Assembly (NCBI GenBank): GCA_014860665.1
Contig: JACZJI010000033.1
Span: forward strand, 1-47,128
DNA from: Bacteroidales bacterium
Lineage (GTDB): Bacteria > Bacteroidota > Bacteroidia > Bacteroidales > F082
DNA length: 47,128 nucleotides
Direction of reading: 5' to 3'
This document shows, piece after piece, positions 9,830 to 20,200 of this stretch. The notes under the pieces are model-generated. The model made no database searches. It was not told where the DNA came from and was given only the letters and a program-made list of their open reading frames with translations. The translations under genes were made by a program, and so were the position numbers. The first letter of the stretch is position 1. Every line of letters starts with the position of its first letter.

Positions 9830-9884
9830 GAAATTATAAATTTTGTCGATGGCATACTACCACCGGACTCACTAAAAATTTTTC

Positions 9885-12389
9885 ATGATGGAACAATTAT
9901 CAATTGACGATGCGAAGAAAATGAGTGAAGAGGAATTATTCAGGAAACTGAACACCTCTTCTGAAGGACTTTCCAGTGAAGAAGCCGGTAAAAGATTAGC
10001 TCAGGTTGGACCTAACGCTTTGCCTGATAAACACAAAAGTATTATCCTTATATTTTTAGGCTACTTCTGGGGACCTATTCCCTGGATGATTGAAATAGCA
10101 GCTATTTTATCATTGGTAGTAAAACACTGGACAGACTTCTTTGTGATTTTTACATTGCTGTTGTTTAATGCCGGCATTGGTTTCTGGCAGGAAATGAAAG
10201 CCAGCAATGCCCTTGATGCCTTGAAGGCCCAGCTTGCACTAAAGGCAAAAGTGCTTAGAGATGCTACCTGGCAGGAAATTGATGCCCGCGATATTGTCCC
10301 CGGCGAAATTGTAAGAATTAAAATCGGAGACATCATTCCTGCCGACATGAAGCTTATTGATGGTGATTATGTGAGTGTTGATCAGGCTGCCCTGACAGGG
10401 GAATCGTTGCCTGTAAACAAAAAAGCAGGAGACATTGCTTATTCGGGTACAATTGTCAAGCAGGGTCAGATGACAGGGGTTGTTTCGGCTACCGGTGCCA
10501 ATACTTATTTTGGGAAAACTGCCGGGTTGGTTTCCAAAGCCGGTGCCACCTCACACTTTCAGAAAGCGGTTATTCACATTGGAGATTATCTGATTTACCT
10601 GAGCTTAGGCCTTGTGGCCATTTTATTTATTGTACAATTATCGCGGGGCGATAACCTTCTCTTGTTAATTCAGTTTGCACTCATTCTTACCGTAGCGTCT
10701 ATTCCCGTGGCGATGCCTGCCGTGTTGTCGGTGACAATGGCGGTTGGTGCTTTAGCCCTTTCTAAAGAAAAGGTGATAGTTTCCCGGTTAGAGGCGATTG
10801 AAGAAGCTGCCGGAATGGACATTTTGTGTTCGGATAAAACGGGGACGCTGACACAAAACAAACTGACACTGGGAACTTCAGTATTATTCCAGGCTAAGGA
10901 TGAACAGGAATTGATCCTCGACGGAGCGCTTTCATCGGAAACAGATACTCATGATGCTATTGATACAACGGTGGTCGCAGGAATAAAAGATAAAAAGGCA
11001 CTTTCTGCCTATACATTAAAAAAATATATTCCTTTTGATCCTGTACGGAAAAGAACAGAAGCTATTCTTACTGATACGAATGGAAAAGAGTTTTCAGTAA
11101 CCAAAGGTGCTACACAAGTAATTATGGATTTGTGTAAGCTGAGTGATGATGACCAAAAACGAGCTAACGAAGAAGTAGAGAAGTTTGCTTCAGAAGGTTA
11201 CAAAACCTTGGGTGTTGCCAGGAAAGAGACCGGTGGTGATTGGAAGTTGTCCGGAATATTAACTTTGTCTGATCCACCGCGTGAAGATTCGGCATCAACC
11301 ATTGCACAAGCTGCTGAACAAGGGATTCAGGTAAAAATGGTAACCGGGGATAATGTCTCCATTGCCCGTGAAATTTCAGGACAGCTGGGATTGGGAACAC
11401 AAATTCAGAAAGTGGACGATATTTTCAGGAGCGATGATGATATCAAGCATCCCGGAAAGCAGATAGCAAAGAAGATTGAAGTGGCTGACGGATTTGCAGA
11501 AGTATTTCCGGAACACAAATATGGCATTGTAAAGGCCTTACAATCAGAGGATCATATTACCGGAATGACAGGTGATGGCGTGAATGATGCCCCCGCATTA
11601 AAACAGGCCGATATTGGTATTGCTGTCAGCGGTGCTACAGATGCCGCACGGGCTGCTGCCGACCTGATTCTTACCATGCCGGGATTATCAGTGATTATTA
11701 ATGCTGTAGCGGAAGCCCGGAAAATATTCGAACGTATGAACAGCTACGCCATGTACCGGATCATCGAGACCATTCGTATTATGTTTTTCGTGGTGCTGGC
11801 GATGATCTTTTACAATTTTTACCCTATCACTGCATTGATGATCATATTGCTGGCTTTCTTTAATGATATTCCAATTATGACAATTGCTTACGACAATACA
11901 TTTCTGAGTAAGAAACCTGTCAAATGGGATATGAAAAAGGTGATGAGTATTTCAACGGTGTTGGGACTTATTGGAGTGCTTGAAACTTTTGGAATTCTCA
12001 TCATTGCCAGGGATTATCTTAAAATGGGGACGGCCCAGATACAGACCTTTATTTTTCTGAAACTGGCTGTAGCCGGACACCTTACCTTGTTTGTAACCCG
12101 GACTAAAAAACCATTCCTGAAGTCTCCTCACCCGGCACCTTCATTGCTTTGGTCGGCAGTGTTTACTAAAGTGTTGGCTACATTGTTTGTAGTTTATCCA
12201 TTGGGTCTGATAACTCCAATCAGTTGGACTGATGTGGCTTTTATCTGGGCTTATTGTATTTTCTGGATTTTTGTCGAAGATCAGGCCAAATTAGCGATGT
12301 ACCGCCACCTCGAACATCGGGGAGGTAAAAAACATGATCTTTTCTTTTCTATAATTAAAAATCCTATTCATCCTTATCACAAACATTGA
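9885..12389 (+). CDS. Plasma-membrane-type proton-exporting P-type ATPase (P3A)
   Basis: An 834-residue P-type ATPase of the fungal/plant plasma-membrane H+-ATPase branch, which pumps protons out at the cost of ATP. Visible in order are the N-terminal cation-ATPase domain (about 10-75), TGES of the actuator domain (171-174), the phosphorylated aspartate D317 in CSDKTGTLT, a nucleotide-binding domain, the hinge motif TGDGVNDAP from residue 562, and six C-terminal membrane segments. D661 in FNDIPIMTI aligns with the proton-carrying Asp of transmembrane helix 6 in plant pumps (NDGTIMTI), supporting proton rather than calcium transport. Only about 40 residues follow the last helix, so there is no plant-like autoinhibitory tail. 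A strong terminator follows. Confidence 0.93.
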   Translation: MMEQLSIDDAKKMSEEELFRKLNTSSEGLSSEEAGKRLAQVGPNALPDKHKSIILIFLGYFWGPIPWMIEIAAILSLVVKHWTDFFVIFTLLLFNAGIGFWQEMKASNALDALKAQLALKAKVLRDATWQEIDARDIVPGEIVRIKIGDIIPADMKLIDGDYVSVDQAALTGESLPVNKKAGDIAYSGTIVKQGQMTGVVSATGANTYFGKTAGLVSKAGATSHFQKAVIHIGDYLIYLSLGLVAILFIVQLSRGDNLLLLIQFALILTVASIPVAMPAVLSVTMAVGALALSKEKVIVSRLEAIEEAAGMDILCSDKTGTLTQNKLTLGTSVLFQAKDEQELILDGALSSETDTHDAIDTTVVAGIKDKKALSAYTLKKYIPFDPVRKRTEAILTDTNGKEFSVTKGATQVIMDLCKLSDDDQKRANEEVEKFASEGYKTLGVARKETGGDWKLSGILTLSDPPREDSASTIAQAAEQGIQVKMVTGDNVSIAREISGQLGLGTQIQKVDDIFRSDDDIKHPGKQIAKKIEVADGFAEVFPEHKYGIVKALQSEDHITGMTGDGVNDAPALKQADIGIAVSGATDAARAAADLILTMPGLSVIINAVAEARKIFERMNSYAMYRIIETIRIMFFVVLAMIFYNFYPITALMIILLAFFNDIPIMTIAYDNTFLSKKPVKWDMKKVMSISTVLGLIGVLETFGILIIARDYLKMGTAQIQTFIFLKLAVAGHLTLFVTRTKKPFLKSPHPAPSLLWSAVFTKVLATLFVVYPLGLITPISWTDVAFIWAYCIFWIFVEDQAKLAMYRHLEHRGGKKHDLFFSIIKNPIHPYHKH

Positions 12390-12410
12390 TTTGGACAAAC
12401 CGCTATAAAT

Positions 12411-12446
12411 AAAAAAGCAGTCCCGCTTTGCGGGGCTGCTTTTTTT
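12411..12446. terminator. Shared terminator between the P3A ATPase and atpC
   Basis: AAAAAAGCAGTCCCGC pairs with GCGGGGCTGCTTTTTT around a TTT loop, with one wobble pair. The A-run on one side and T-run on the other make it usable by both convergent genes. Confidence 0.93.
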
Positions 12447-12465
12447 ATCTTGATCAGGCAGAGGC

Positions 12466-12699
12466 CTATTCAGCCAGAACTAAAACTTTGTCTTTTAAAA
12501 CTTCGACCACTCCGCCTTTTACGCTGTAGTAATAAACATCCTTGCCGATCCTTACTTTGATATTTCCTTGTTTCAGCACGGAAATCAGAGGCGCGTGGTT
12601 GCTTAAAATCTCGAAAGAACCGTCAATTCCTGGAAACTGAATCAAATCGGCATCCCCTTTGTATATCGTTTTATCTGGTGTGATAATTTCAAGGTCCAT
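12466..12699 (-). CDS. atpC: F1 ATP synthase epsilon subunit
   Basis: A 77-residue protein that links the F1 rotor to the c-ring. It matches only the N-terminal beta-sandwich domain of AtpC (MDLEIITPDK, FPGIDGSFEILSNHAPLIS, VKGGVVEVL). The C-terminal helical hairpin that inhibits ATP hydrolysis in other bacteria is absent, as I recall for the short Bacteroidota form. It follows atpD by 52 bp on the same strand and shares its transcript, ending at the bidirectional terminator 12411-12446. Confidence 0.95.
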   Translation of the reverse strand: MDLEIITPDKTIYKGDADLIQFPGIDGSFEILSNHAPLISVLKQGNIKVRIGKDVYYYSVKGGVVEVLKDKVLVLAE

Positions 12700-12751
12700 T
12701 GTTTTTGTGTTTTAGTCCGATGAACAGATATGAAAATTAACTTTCAGATTA

Positions 12752-14305
<1,554 letters not shown>

Positions 14306-14389
14306 TTAAATAGTTATAGAAATTTTCTAATATCAATTTTATGAATATGTTGATATTTTAATTCCCGGAGGCAGCAATAAATTGTACCG

Positions 14390-14526
14390 AAATCCTCTTA
14401 TTTGGAGGTGTTTCTTTGAAACAGGAACCACCAAAAAATGCCAATGGTAATAGTAGAGTCGGAGACGTTAAAAATGGGACAAAAAAAATCAGTCTCCCAT
14501 CCGGGCCGAATAAAAAATTGGGAATC
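14390..14526 (-). pseudogene. Displaced, frameshifted copy of the lspA 3' end
   Basis: These 137 bp align with 16149-16284, the last 43 codons and stop of lspA plus a few following bases, at close to 90% identity and in the same orientation. The fragment keeps IPNFLFGPDGRL, FNVSDS, the FWWFLFQRN region and the TAA stop. It lacks one base at the arginine codon after LIFF. Among codon differences I count six synonymous (for example CGG/AGA, GGA/GGC, GTT/GTC) and two conservative replacements (Ala to Thr, Ser to Thr). That pattern means it decayed from a diverged functional allele rather than from a recent copy of the present lspA. Confidence 0.88.
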
Positions 14527-14708
14527 TTTTTGCCAAGGCCTGGTTCAGATCTTAGCGATGCGAGTAAGCAGACTTGTCCCAATTGTAGATGGAGTTAATC
14601 CTGTTTATCCGTCATCTGGTTGCCGTTAGAAAAGATTCTAATAAAAATTTGTAATTCCAAAAACATTTAATTAACTTAGTACCAAAATATTAGCCAAAAA
14701 AACCAAAT
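14527..14708. other. Spacer between the lspA remnant and lipoprotein 1
   Basis: No gene is supported. A short plus-strand frame ending at 14598 reads SDASKQTCPNCRWS before its stop and looks mildly protein-like, but it has no credible start outside the lspA remnant. I do not recognise it. Confidence 0.4.
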
Positions 14709-14773
14709 GTTCCTGACAAGTACCATATCGAAGCCTTTTACATGCTTTTTTCAACAATGCCTGTTTAGAATAT
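14709..14773 (+). repeat. Conserved upstream element, copy 1 (before lipoprotein 1)
   Basis: This roughly 65-bp block matches 15444-15508 at all but about three positions. In both places it ends about 40 bp before the lipoprotein start. It is better conserved than the genes themselves, suggesting a promoter or regulator site kept by selection or gene conversion. No standard -7 box is found in it. Confidence 0.75.
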
Positions 14774-14814
14774 CACAGCCAGAAATTTTCTGTTCAACAT
14801 AAAAATCTACTACA

Positions 14815-15276
14815 ATGAAATCAATACTAAAAATTTTACTCTTAAGCAGTCTTGCAACGCTTATGGCCTTCAGCTGTGAAAAAGGAAAGCAAGTACAACA
14901 AGAAGAACAACAGAAACAATACGTCACTTATAAGGCAAAAGGAACAATTATTGATATTTTTAACGATGGATGTAATGGTGACTGGCTAATGATTGAAGTC
15001 AGTAATCCTAAAAACATTGGTTTGAGTGGAATAACTCCTACCAAAAAAGGACCAGTAAAATATGAAAATGCGATTGCAGTCCCTTTTTTTTCAAAATTAG
15101 GTTTACCTGATGATATTCCGGATACTGTAGGTACCTGGTTATATTTTGAATACAGGAATCTTGAAAAAGGAGAAAATAAACTGTTTCTCCATCTTCCGGT
15201 TGAACTATGTTACCCTGATTATGTTTCTCCACCAGCTATGCCGTACATAATTACAAAGATTATCGATTACCATTAA
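14815..15276 (+). CDS. Small lipoprotein, tandem paralogue 1
   Basis: A 153-residue lipoprotein of unknown function. The signal peptide MKSILKILLLSSLA ends at a lipobox MAFSC, with the acylated cysteine at residue 21. After a Gln-rich linker, the mature domain begins with a strand motif AKGTIIDIF, Cys53, then DWLMIEV; later IPDTVGTWLYFEYR, Cys132 and a C-terminal IITKIIDYH. It is clearly paralogous to the gene at 15546 through identical first 14 residues, the VGTWLxFEYR block and the TKIIDYH end. The pair lies between lspA and its displaced remnant. The two matched cysteines may form a disulfide in an OB-like barrel; that is inference. Confidence 0.85.
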   Translation: MKSILKILLLSSLATLMAFSCEKGKQVQQEEQQKQYVTYKAKGTIIDIFNDGCNGDWLMIEVSNPKNIGLSGITPTKKGPVKYENAIAVPFFSKLGLPDDIPDTVGTWLYFEYRNLEKGENKLFLHLPVELCYPDYVSPPAMPYIITKIIDYH

Positions 15277-15443
15277 GCTTTTGCCCATTTGGGTTTGTCT
15301 GACTGCTTGGCAAATGAGAAATCCTTTGGCCTGAAAAACAAATCTAACCTTAAGATTCTCTAAACCAGCAAAAATTCAATAAAAACTGGTCATTTAAAAA
15401 AATATGTATCTTATATACAATGTTTTAACCTGAAAACCCTCAA

Positions 15444-15508
15444 TGTTCTTGACAAGTACCATATCGAAGCCTTTTACATGCTTTTTTCAACAATGCCTAT
15501 TTAGCATA
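15444..15508 (+). repeat. Conserved upstream element, copy 2 (before lipoprotein 2)
   Basis: Second copy of the element at 14709-14773. It includes TTGACA at 15449-15454 (CTGACA in copy 1) and CCTTTTACATGC, in the same position relative to the downstream start codon. Confidence 0.75.
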
Positions 15509-15545
15509 TTAACTCTTGAAATTTTATATATAAAAATCTACTACG

Positions 15546-16025
15546 ATGAAATCAATACTAAAAATTCTACTGTTAAGCAGTCTTGCAATGCTAATGGCCT
15601 TCAGTTGTGAAAAAGGAAAACAAGTACTACCTGATCAGCAAGATCCGGAACGATATTTTACAACGTATCAGGCTCAGGGAAAAATCATTGCAAATTTTAC
15701 ATGGTGTTATGGATATTGGGTAATGATTGAAGTTGAGAATCCATTGGGAATAGGAGACTCAGGTTCTTTTAAACCAATAATGGGTCAAGAATTTAAATAT
15801 AAAAACGCCATCGGGGTTCCCTATTTTAAAAGTCTTCCCGATCTTATGACCGATGCCCCGGACTCAGTCGGAACATGGTTGAATTTTGAATATAGAGAGC
15901 TAACCGATAAGGAATGGAATAGCCAAATATTTGTAGATACTTCATACAATTATATTTGTCCGGCAAATATTGTTCCTCCGAGAGCAAAAATGTATATTGT
16001 TACAAAAATTATTGATTACCATTAA
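15546..16025 (+). CDS. Small lipoprotein, tandem paralogue 2
   Basis: A 159-residue lipoprotein paralogous to the gene at 14815. The signal peptide is nearly identical, with lipobox MAFSC and acylated Cys21. The mature domain has the same order: AQGKIIANF, Cys54, GYWVMIEVENP, a KNAIGVPYF block, DSVGTWLNFEYREL, Cys138 and the C-terminal YIVTKIIDYH. Signal peptide, upstream 65 bp and first bases after the stop (TAAGCT) are conserved, while the middle has diverged strongly, as expected for a duplicated surface protein whose exposed part changes. No partner gene is evident. Function unknown. Confidence 0.85.
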   Translation: MKSILKILLLSSLAMLMAFSCEKGKQVLPDQQDPERYFTTYQAQGKIIANFTWCYGYWVMIEVENPLGIGDSGSFKPIMGQEFKYKNAIGVPYFKSLPDLMTDAPDSVGTWLNFEYRELTDKEWNSQIFVDTSYNYICPANIVPPRAKMYIVTKIIDYH

Positions 16026-16154
16026 GCTCCAGCCCCTTTGGGTTTGTTTTGTGGTGGGATGGTTCATTTTTAGAAATTTTGAAACATCAAATTTCTAACT
16101 TACTTGGATGTTCAAAATCCAATGGAGTTGAGCTATGATTGAAATAAAAAATCC

Positions 16155-16778
16155 TTATTTGGAAGAGTTCCGTTGAAACAGGAACCACCAAAAAATGCCA
16201 ATGGTAATAGCGGAGTCGGAAACGTTAAAGATGGGACGGAAAAAAATCAGTCTCCCATCCGGTCCGAATAAAAAATTGGGAATCCACGACGGTGCTGCTG
16301 CCCGGCTCACATCAATAATTGGAAAATAGAGCATATCTACTACTTTGCCATGAAGGAACGGCGCATAACCATGTCCCGGGGCAACGAGTTGTGCCACCGA
16401 GTAAAAGGTACTTGATGAAAAAATCATTCCGTAGAAGGCACTGTCGATGATATTTCCCAATGCTCCGGCAAGAATAAGAGAAACGCAGAAGATTAGTCCG
16501 TTGCTCCTTTTGTGTTTAATGATGTAAACAAGAAAAATGCCGAGGGCAATGACTGCCAATATGCGGAAAATACTCAGAAACAGTTTTCCCCAATCACCAC
16601 CAAACTGCATGCCGTAAGCCATGCCGATATTTTCAGTGAAATACAGGTAAAAAAAGTGTTTAATTACGGGAACTTTCTCCCCCACCGTCATGGTGAGTTT
16701 GATATAAAATTTGAGTGCCTGATCAACAAGCAACACCGAGAAAATGATCCACAGGGATTTCTTCAAATTCAAAACCAA
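16155..16778 (-). CDS. lspA: Lipoprotein signal peptidase (signal peptidase II)
   Basis: An inner-membrane aspartyl protease that removes signal peptides from prolipoproteins. Its 207 residues contain four hydrophobic segments and the family motifs ENIGMAYGMQFG, LAGALGNIID and the two catalytic aspartates, in KVVDMLYFP and FNVSDSA. A TTG at 16776-16778 is the best start, because no in-frame ATG lies between an upstream stop near 16794-16796 and the conserved first helix; ATT at 16784 is a rarer alternative. It follows the dksA-like gene by 31 bp in the order ileS-dksA-lspA. Its last 43 codons are duplicated at 14390-14526. Confidence 0.95.
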   Translation of the reverse strand: MVLNLKKSLWIIFSVLLVDQALKFYIKLTMTVGEKVPVIKHFFYLYFTENIGMAYGMQFGGDWGKLFLSIFRILAVIALGIFLVYIIKHKRSNGLIFCVSLILAGALGNIIDSAFYGMIFSSSTFYSVAQLVAPGHGYAPFLHGKVVDMLYFPIIDVSRAAAPSWIPNFLFGPDGRLIFFRPIFNVSDSAITIGIFWWFLFQRNSSK

Positions 16779-16809
16779 AAAAATTAGGAATGGTTAATCA
16801 GACAGAAAA

Positions 16810-17205
16810 TTAGCCGTTTTGCTTGTTTTTTGCTTCAATACTCAGGGTAGCATGAGGAACTGCGCGTAGTCTTTCCTTTGAAATTAATTTTCCGGTTTCT
16901 CGGCAAATTCCGTAGGTACCATTTTCAATACGTAACAGAGCTGCTTCCAGGTTGTTTATAAACCTGCGCTGACGATCGGCAAGACGACTGTTTTCTTCCT
17001 TTGATAATACCTGTTGTCCTTCTTCTAGCACTTTAAAAGTAGGTGATGTATCGTTGGTATCAGCATCGCTGTTGTTTGTATATGCTTCAACTAGTAACGC
17101 AAGATCAGCCTTTGCCTTTTCCAGTTTTTCCAATATAATCTGGCGGAATTCTTCTAATTCTTCTGCGGAATATCTGGTCTTCTCTTCTGTTGAATATTCT
17201 TCCAT
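16810..17205 (-). CDS. DksA/TraR-family transcription factor lacking the zinc cysteines
   Basis: A 131-residue coiled-coil protein of the DksA/TraR family, which enters the RNA polymerase secondary channel and tunes initiation. The N-terminal helices (EELEEFRQIILEKLEKAK) and the C-terminal YGICRETGKLI followed by ERLRAVPHATLSIEA are diagnostic. Of the usual four zinc-binding cysteines only one remains (in YGIC), so it belongs to the zinc-independent type. It lies between ileS and lspA, all on the minus strand, and is probably cotranscribed with them. Confidence 0.92.
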   Translation of the reverse strand: MEEYSTEEKTRYSAEELEEFRQIILEKLEKAKADLALLVEAYTNNSDADTNDTSPTFKVLEEGQQVLSKEENSRLADRQRRFINNLEAALLRIENGTYGICRETGKLISKERLRAVPHATLSIEAKNKQNG

Positions 17206-17291
17206 AGCCTCGGTTTTTAATTTTTCAATACCTTTAATTGCCCCACATAAGATACAAAATAATCTCTTTGGGTTAACCTCTTATTAGTTTT

Positions 17292-20200
17292 TTATTCTGA
17301 TTTTATAAGTTCAATTTTAGCTTCGATACCATCAATAATTTCAACCGTATCAAAGTTATTTTGGTCGTGGCTTTCTACTATTTCCATTTCAGCCAGTGTT
17401 TCTGAGCAAATATAATCTTTATATCCAATAAATGCATCAACAGTCTGTTCATTTTTCGCAATTCTAAGATGTATTCTGTCAGTAACTTCCAGACCTTTGT
17501 CTTTTCTTAAATTCTGAACACGGTTCACCAGTTCACGGGCAATTCCTTCCTGTTGTAGGTCTTCGGTAAGGGTGATGTCGAGGGCTACGGTAAGATTATC
17601 TACCGTGGTGACGCTCCATCCCGGAATGTCGCTGGTGCTGATCTCTACATCTTCCAGCGAGATCTCAAGGGTCTGATCACCGATTGCAAGGACAAACCTT
17701 CCTTCGTTTTCCAGCTGTTTGATGTCTTGTTGTTTCCAGTTGCCGACTTCAGCAGCGATGGATTTCATCAGCTTACCGTATTTAGGTCCCAGTGTTTTGA
17801 AATTGGGTTTTATCTGTTTTACCAGCAGATTGGTGTCAGCTGTCAGATATTCAATTTCCTTGATATTGGTTTCGGAACGGATTAACTCACTCATAGCTTC
17901 CACCTGATCTCTGAAATGATCACTCAAAACCGGGATCATCACCTTCTGCAACGGCTGCCGCACACGGATGTTGGATTTCTTTCTCAGTGAAAGGATCATG
18001 GATGAAATCTTCTGTGCCAGCTCCATCTTTTCTTCCAGGTTTTTGTCAATGAGCTTCTCATCTGCCTTCGGGAAAAGCGTCATGTGGATAGATGGCTCAT
18101 TGTACCTGCCGCTGACACCATTCAGATCTGTGAATAATTTCTCTGCAAAGAAAGGTGCCACAGGTGCCGACAACTGGGCGATAACTTCCAGACAGCGGTA
18201 CAGCGTCTGATAAGCCTGGATCTTGTCGTCCGAATAACTTCCTTTCCAGAATCTTCTTCTTGACAAGCGGACGTACCAGTTGCTGAGGTGTTCATCCACG
18301 AAATTCTGGATGGCCCGGGCTGCGCGGGTAGGTTCGTATTGCTCGTAACTTTCGTCCACCACCAGGATGAGCGAATTCAGCTCGGACAGGATCCAGCGAT
18401 CCAGTTCCGAACGCTGTTCCACGGGCACTTCGGCTTCACTGTAAGTAAAGCCGTCGATGTTGGCATACAGCGCAAAAAATGCGTACGTGTTGTATAATGT
18501 TCCGAAGAATTTTCTCCTTACTTCATCTACCCCGGCCAGGTCGAAACGCAGGTTATCCCAGGGCTGTGAATTTGAGATCATATACCACCGGGTGGCGTCA
18601 GGACCATATTGTTTAATGGTGCTGAATGGATCTACTGCATTTCCCAGTCTCTTGGACATTTTGTTGCCGTTTTTATCCAGCACCAGTCCGTTGGAGACAA
18701 CGTTTTTAAATGCTACTGAATCAAACAGCATGCTGGCAATGGCATGCAGGGTAAAGAACCAGCCGCGGGTCTGATCAACGCCTTCTGCAATGAAATCAGC
18801 TGGGAAATTCTTTTCGAAATATTCCTTGTTCTCAAAAGGATAGTGCAACTGGGCGTAAGGCATGGAGCCTGAATCAAACCAAACGTCTATGAGGGAAGAC
18901 TCGCGAACCATTCTCTGCCCGCTTTCGGAAACCAGCACAATGTCGTCCACATAAGGCCGGTGGAAGTCAAAGGTGCGGTAGTTTTCTTCGCTCATATCCG
19001 ACGGATCGAAATCTTTCATCGGGTTGTCCGTCATGATGCCGGCGGCGATGGCTTTTTCCACTTCGGCTTTCAGCTCGGCGGCCGAACCCAGGCATTTCAG
19101 TTCGCTGCGGTCTTCGGTTACCCAGATCGGCAACGGAATCCCCCAGAACCGGGAACGCGAAAGGTTCCAGTCCACCAGATTTTCCAGCCAGTTTCCGAAA
19201 CGGCCTTCACCGGTGGCTTTCGGCTTCCAGTTGATGGTCTTGTTCAGTGCGATCATCCGGTCTTTCATGGCCGTGGTTTTGATGAACCACGAATCCAGAG
19301 GATAATACAATACCGGTTTGTCAGTTCGCCAGCAGTGCGGATAGCTGTGGGTATGTTTTTCAATCCGGAAAGCCTTGTTTTGTTTTTTCAGGGAGACGGA
19401 AAGGTCAATATCCAGACTTGCATCCTGAGCGGTTAAACTTTCGTCATAGTCGTTTTTAACATAACGGCCTGCAAATTCAGAATAGAGTGCTACGTCGATG
19501 TTTTCTTTTACAAAGGTTTCATCCAGTTCTTCTACATCGAAAAAGCGTCCTTTCAAATCGACCATAGGTCTTTTTTCACCTGTTTTGTCGAGCAAAATCA
19601 AGGGTGCAATGCCGGAAGCTTTGGCAACACGGTCGTCGTCGGCACCAAAGGTAGGCGCGATGTGTACAATTCCGGTACCGTCTTCGGTGGTAACAAAATC
19701 ACCGGTGATCACTTCAAAAGCTTTTCCCATCGGTTTCACCCAGGGGAATAGCTGTTCATAGGAAATTCCGGCAAGTTCTTTTCCTGTGTACTCGGCCAGC
19801 ACTTTGTAAGGAATGTGCTTGTCGCCGGTTTTGTAATCTTCAAATGGCAACTCGCTGTCTTTGGCATTAAAATAGGCGGATAGCCTTTCTTTGGCCAGCA
19901 CCACGGTTTCCCGGATGCCGGTATAAGGATTGAATGTCTTTACTTTCAGATATTGGATATGCGGACCTACCGCCAGTGCCGTGTTCGAAGGCAATGTCCA
20001 CGGTGTGGTGGTCCAGGCGATGAAGTACAGATCATCTTCCACGCCGTCAAATAAAAATTCGGAAACGTGATTGCGAACCACTTTAAACTGAGCCACGGCC
20101 GTGGTGTCGGTCACATCGCGGTAGCAACCCGGCTGGTTCAGCTCGTGGGTGCTCAGTCCGGTACCGGCAGCCGGAGAATAAGGTTGGATGGTGTAACCTT

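Noticed and set aside
14438..14629. 63-residue plus-strand frame over the lspA remnant
   Set aside because: Its start and first half are antisense to the lspA remnant; the last part has no independent support.
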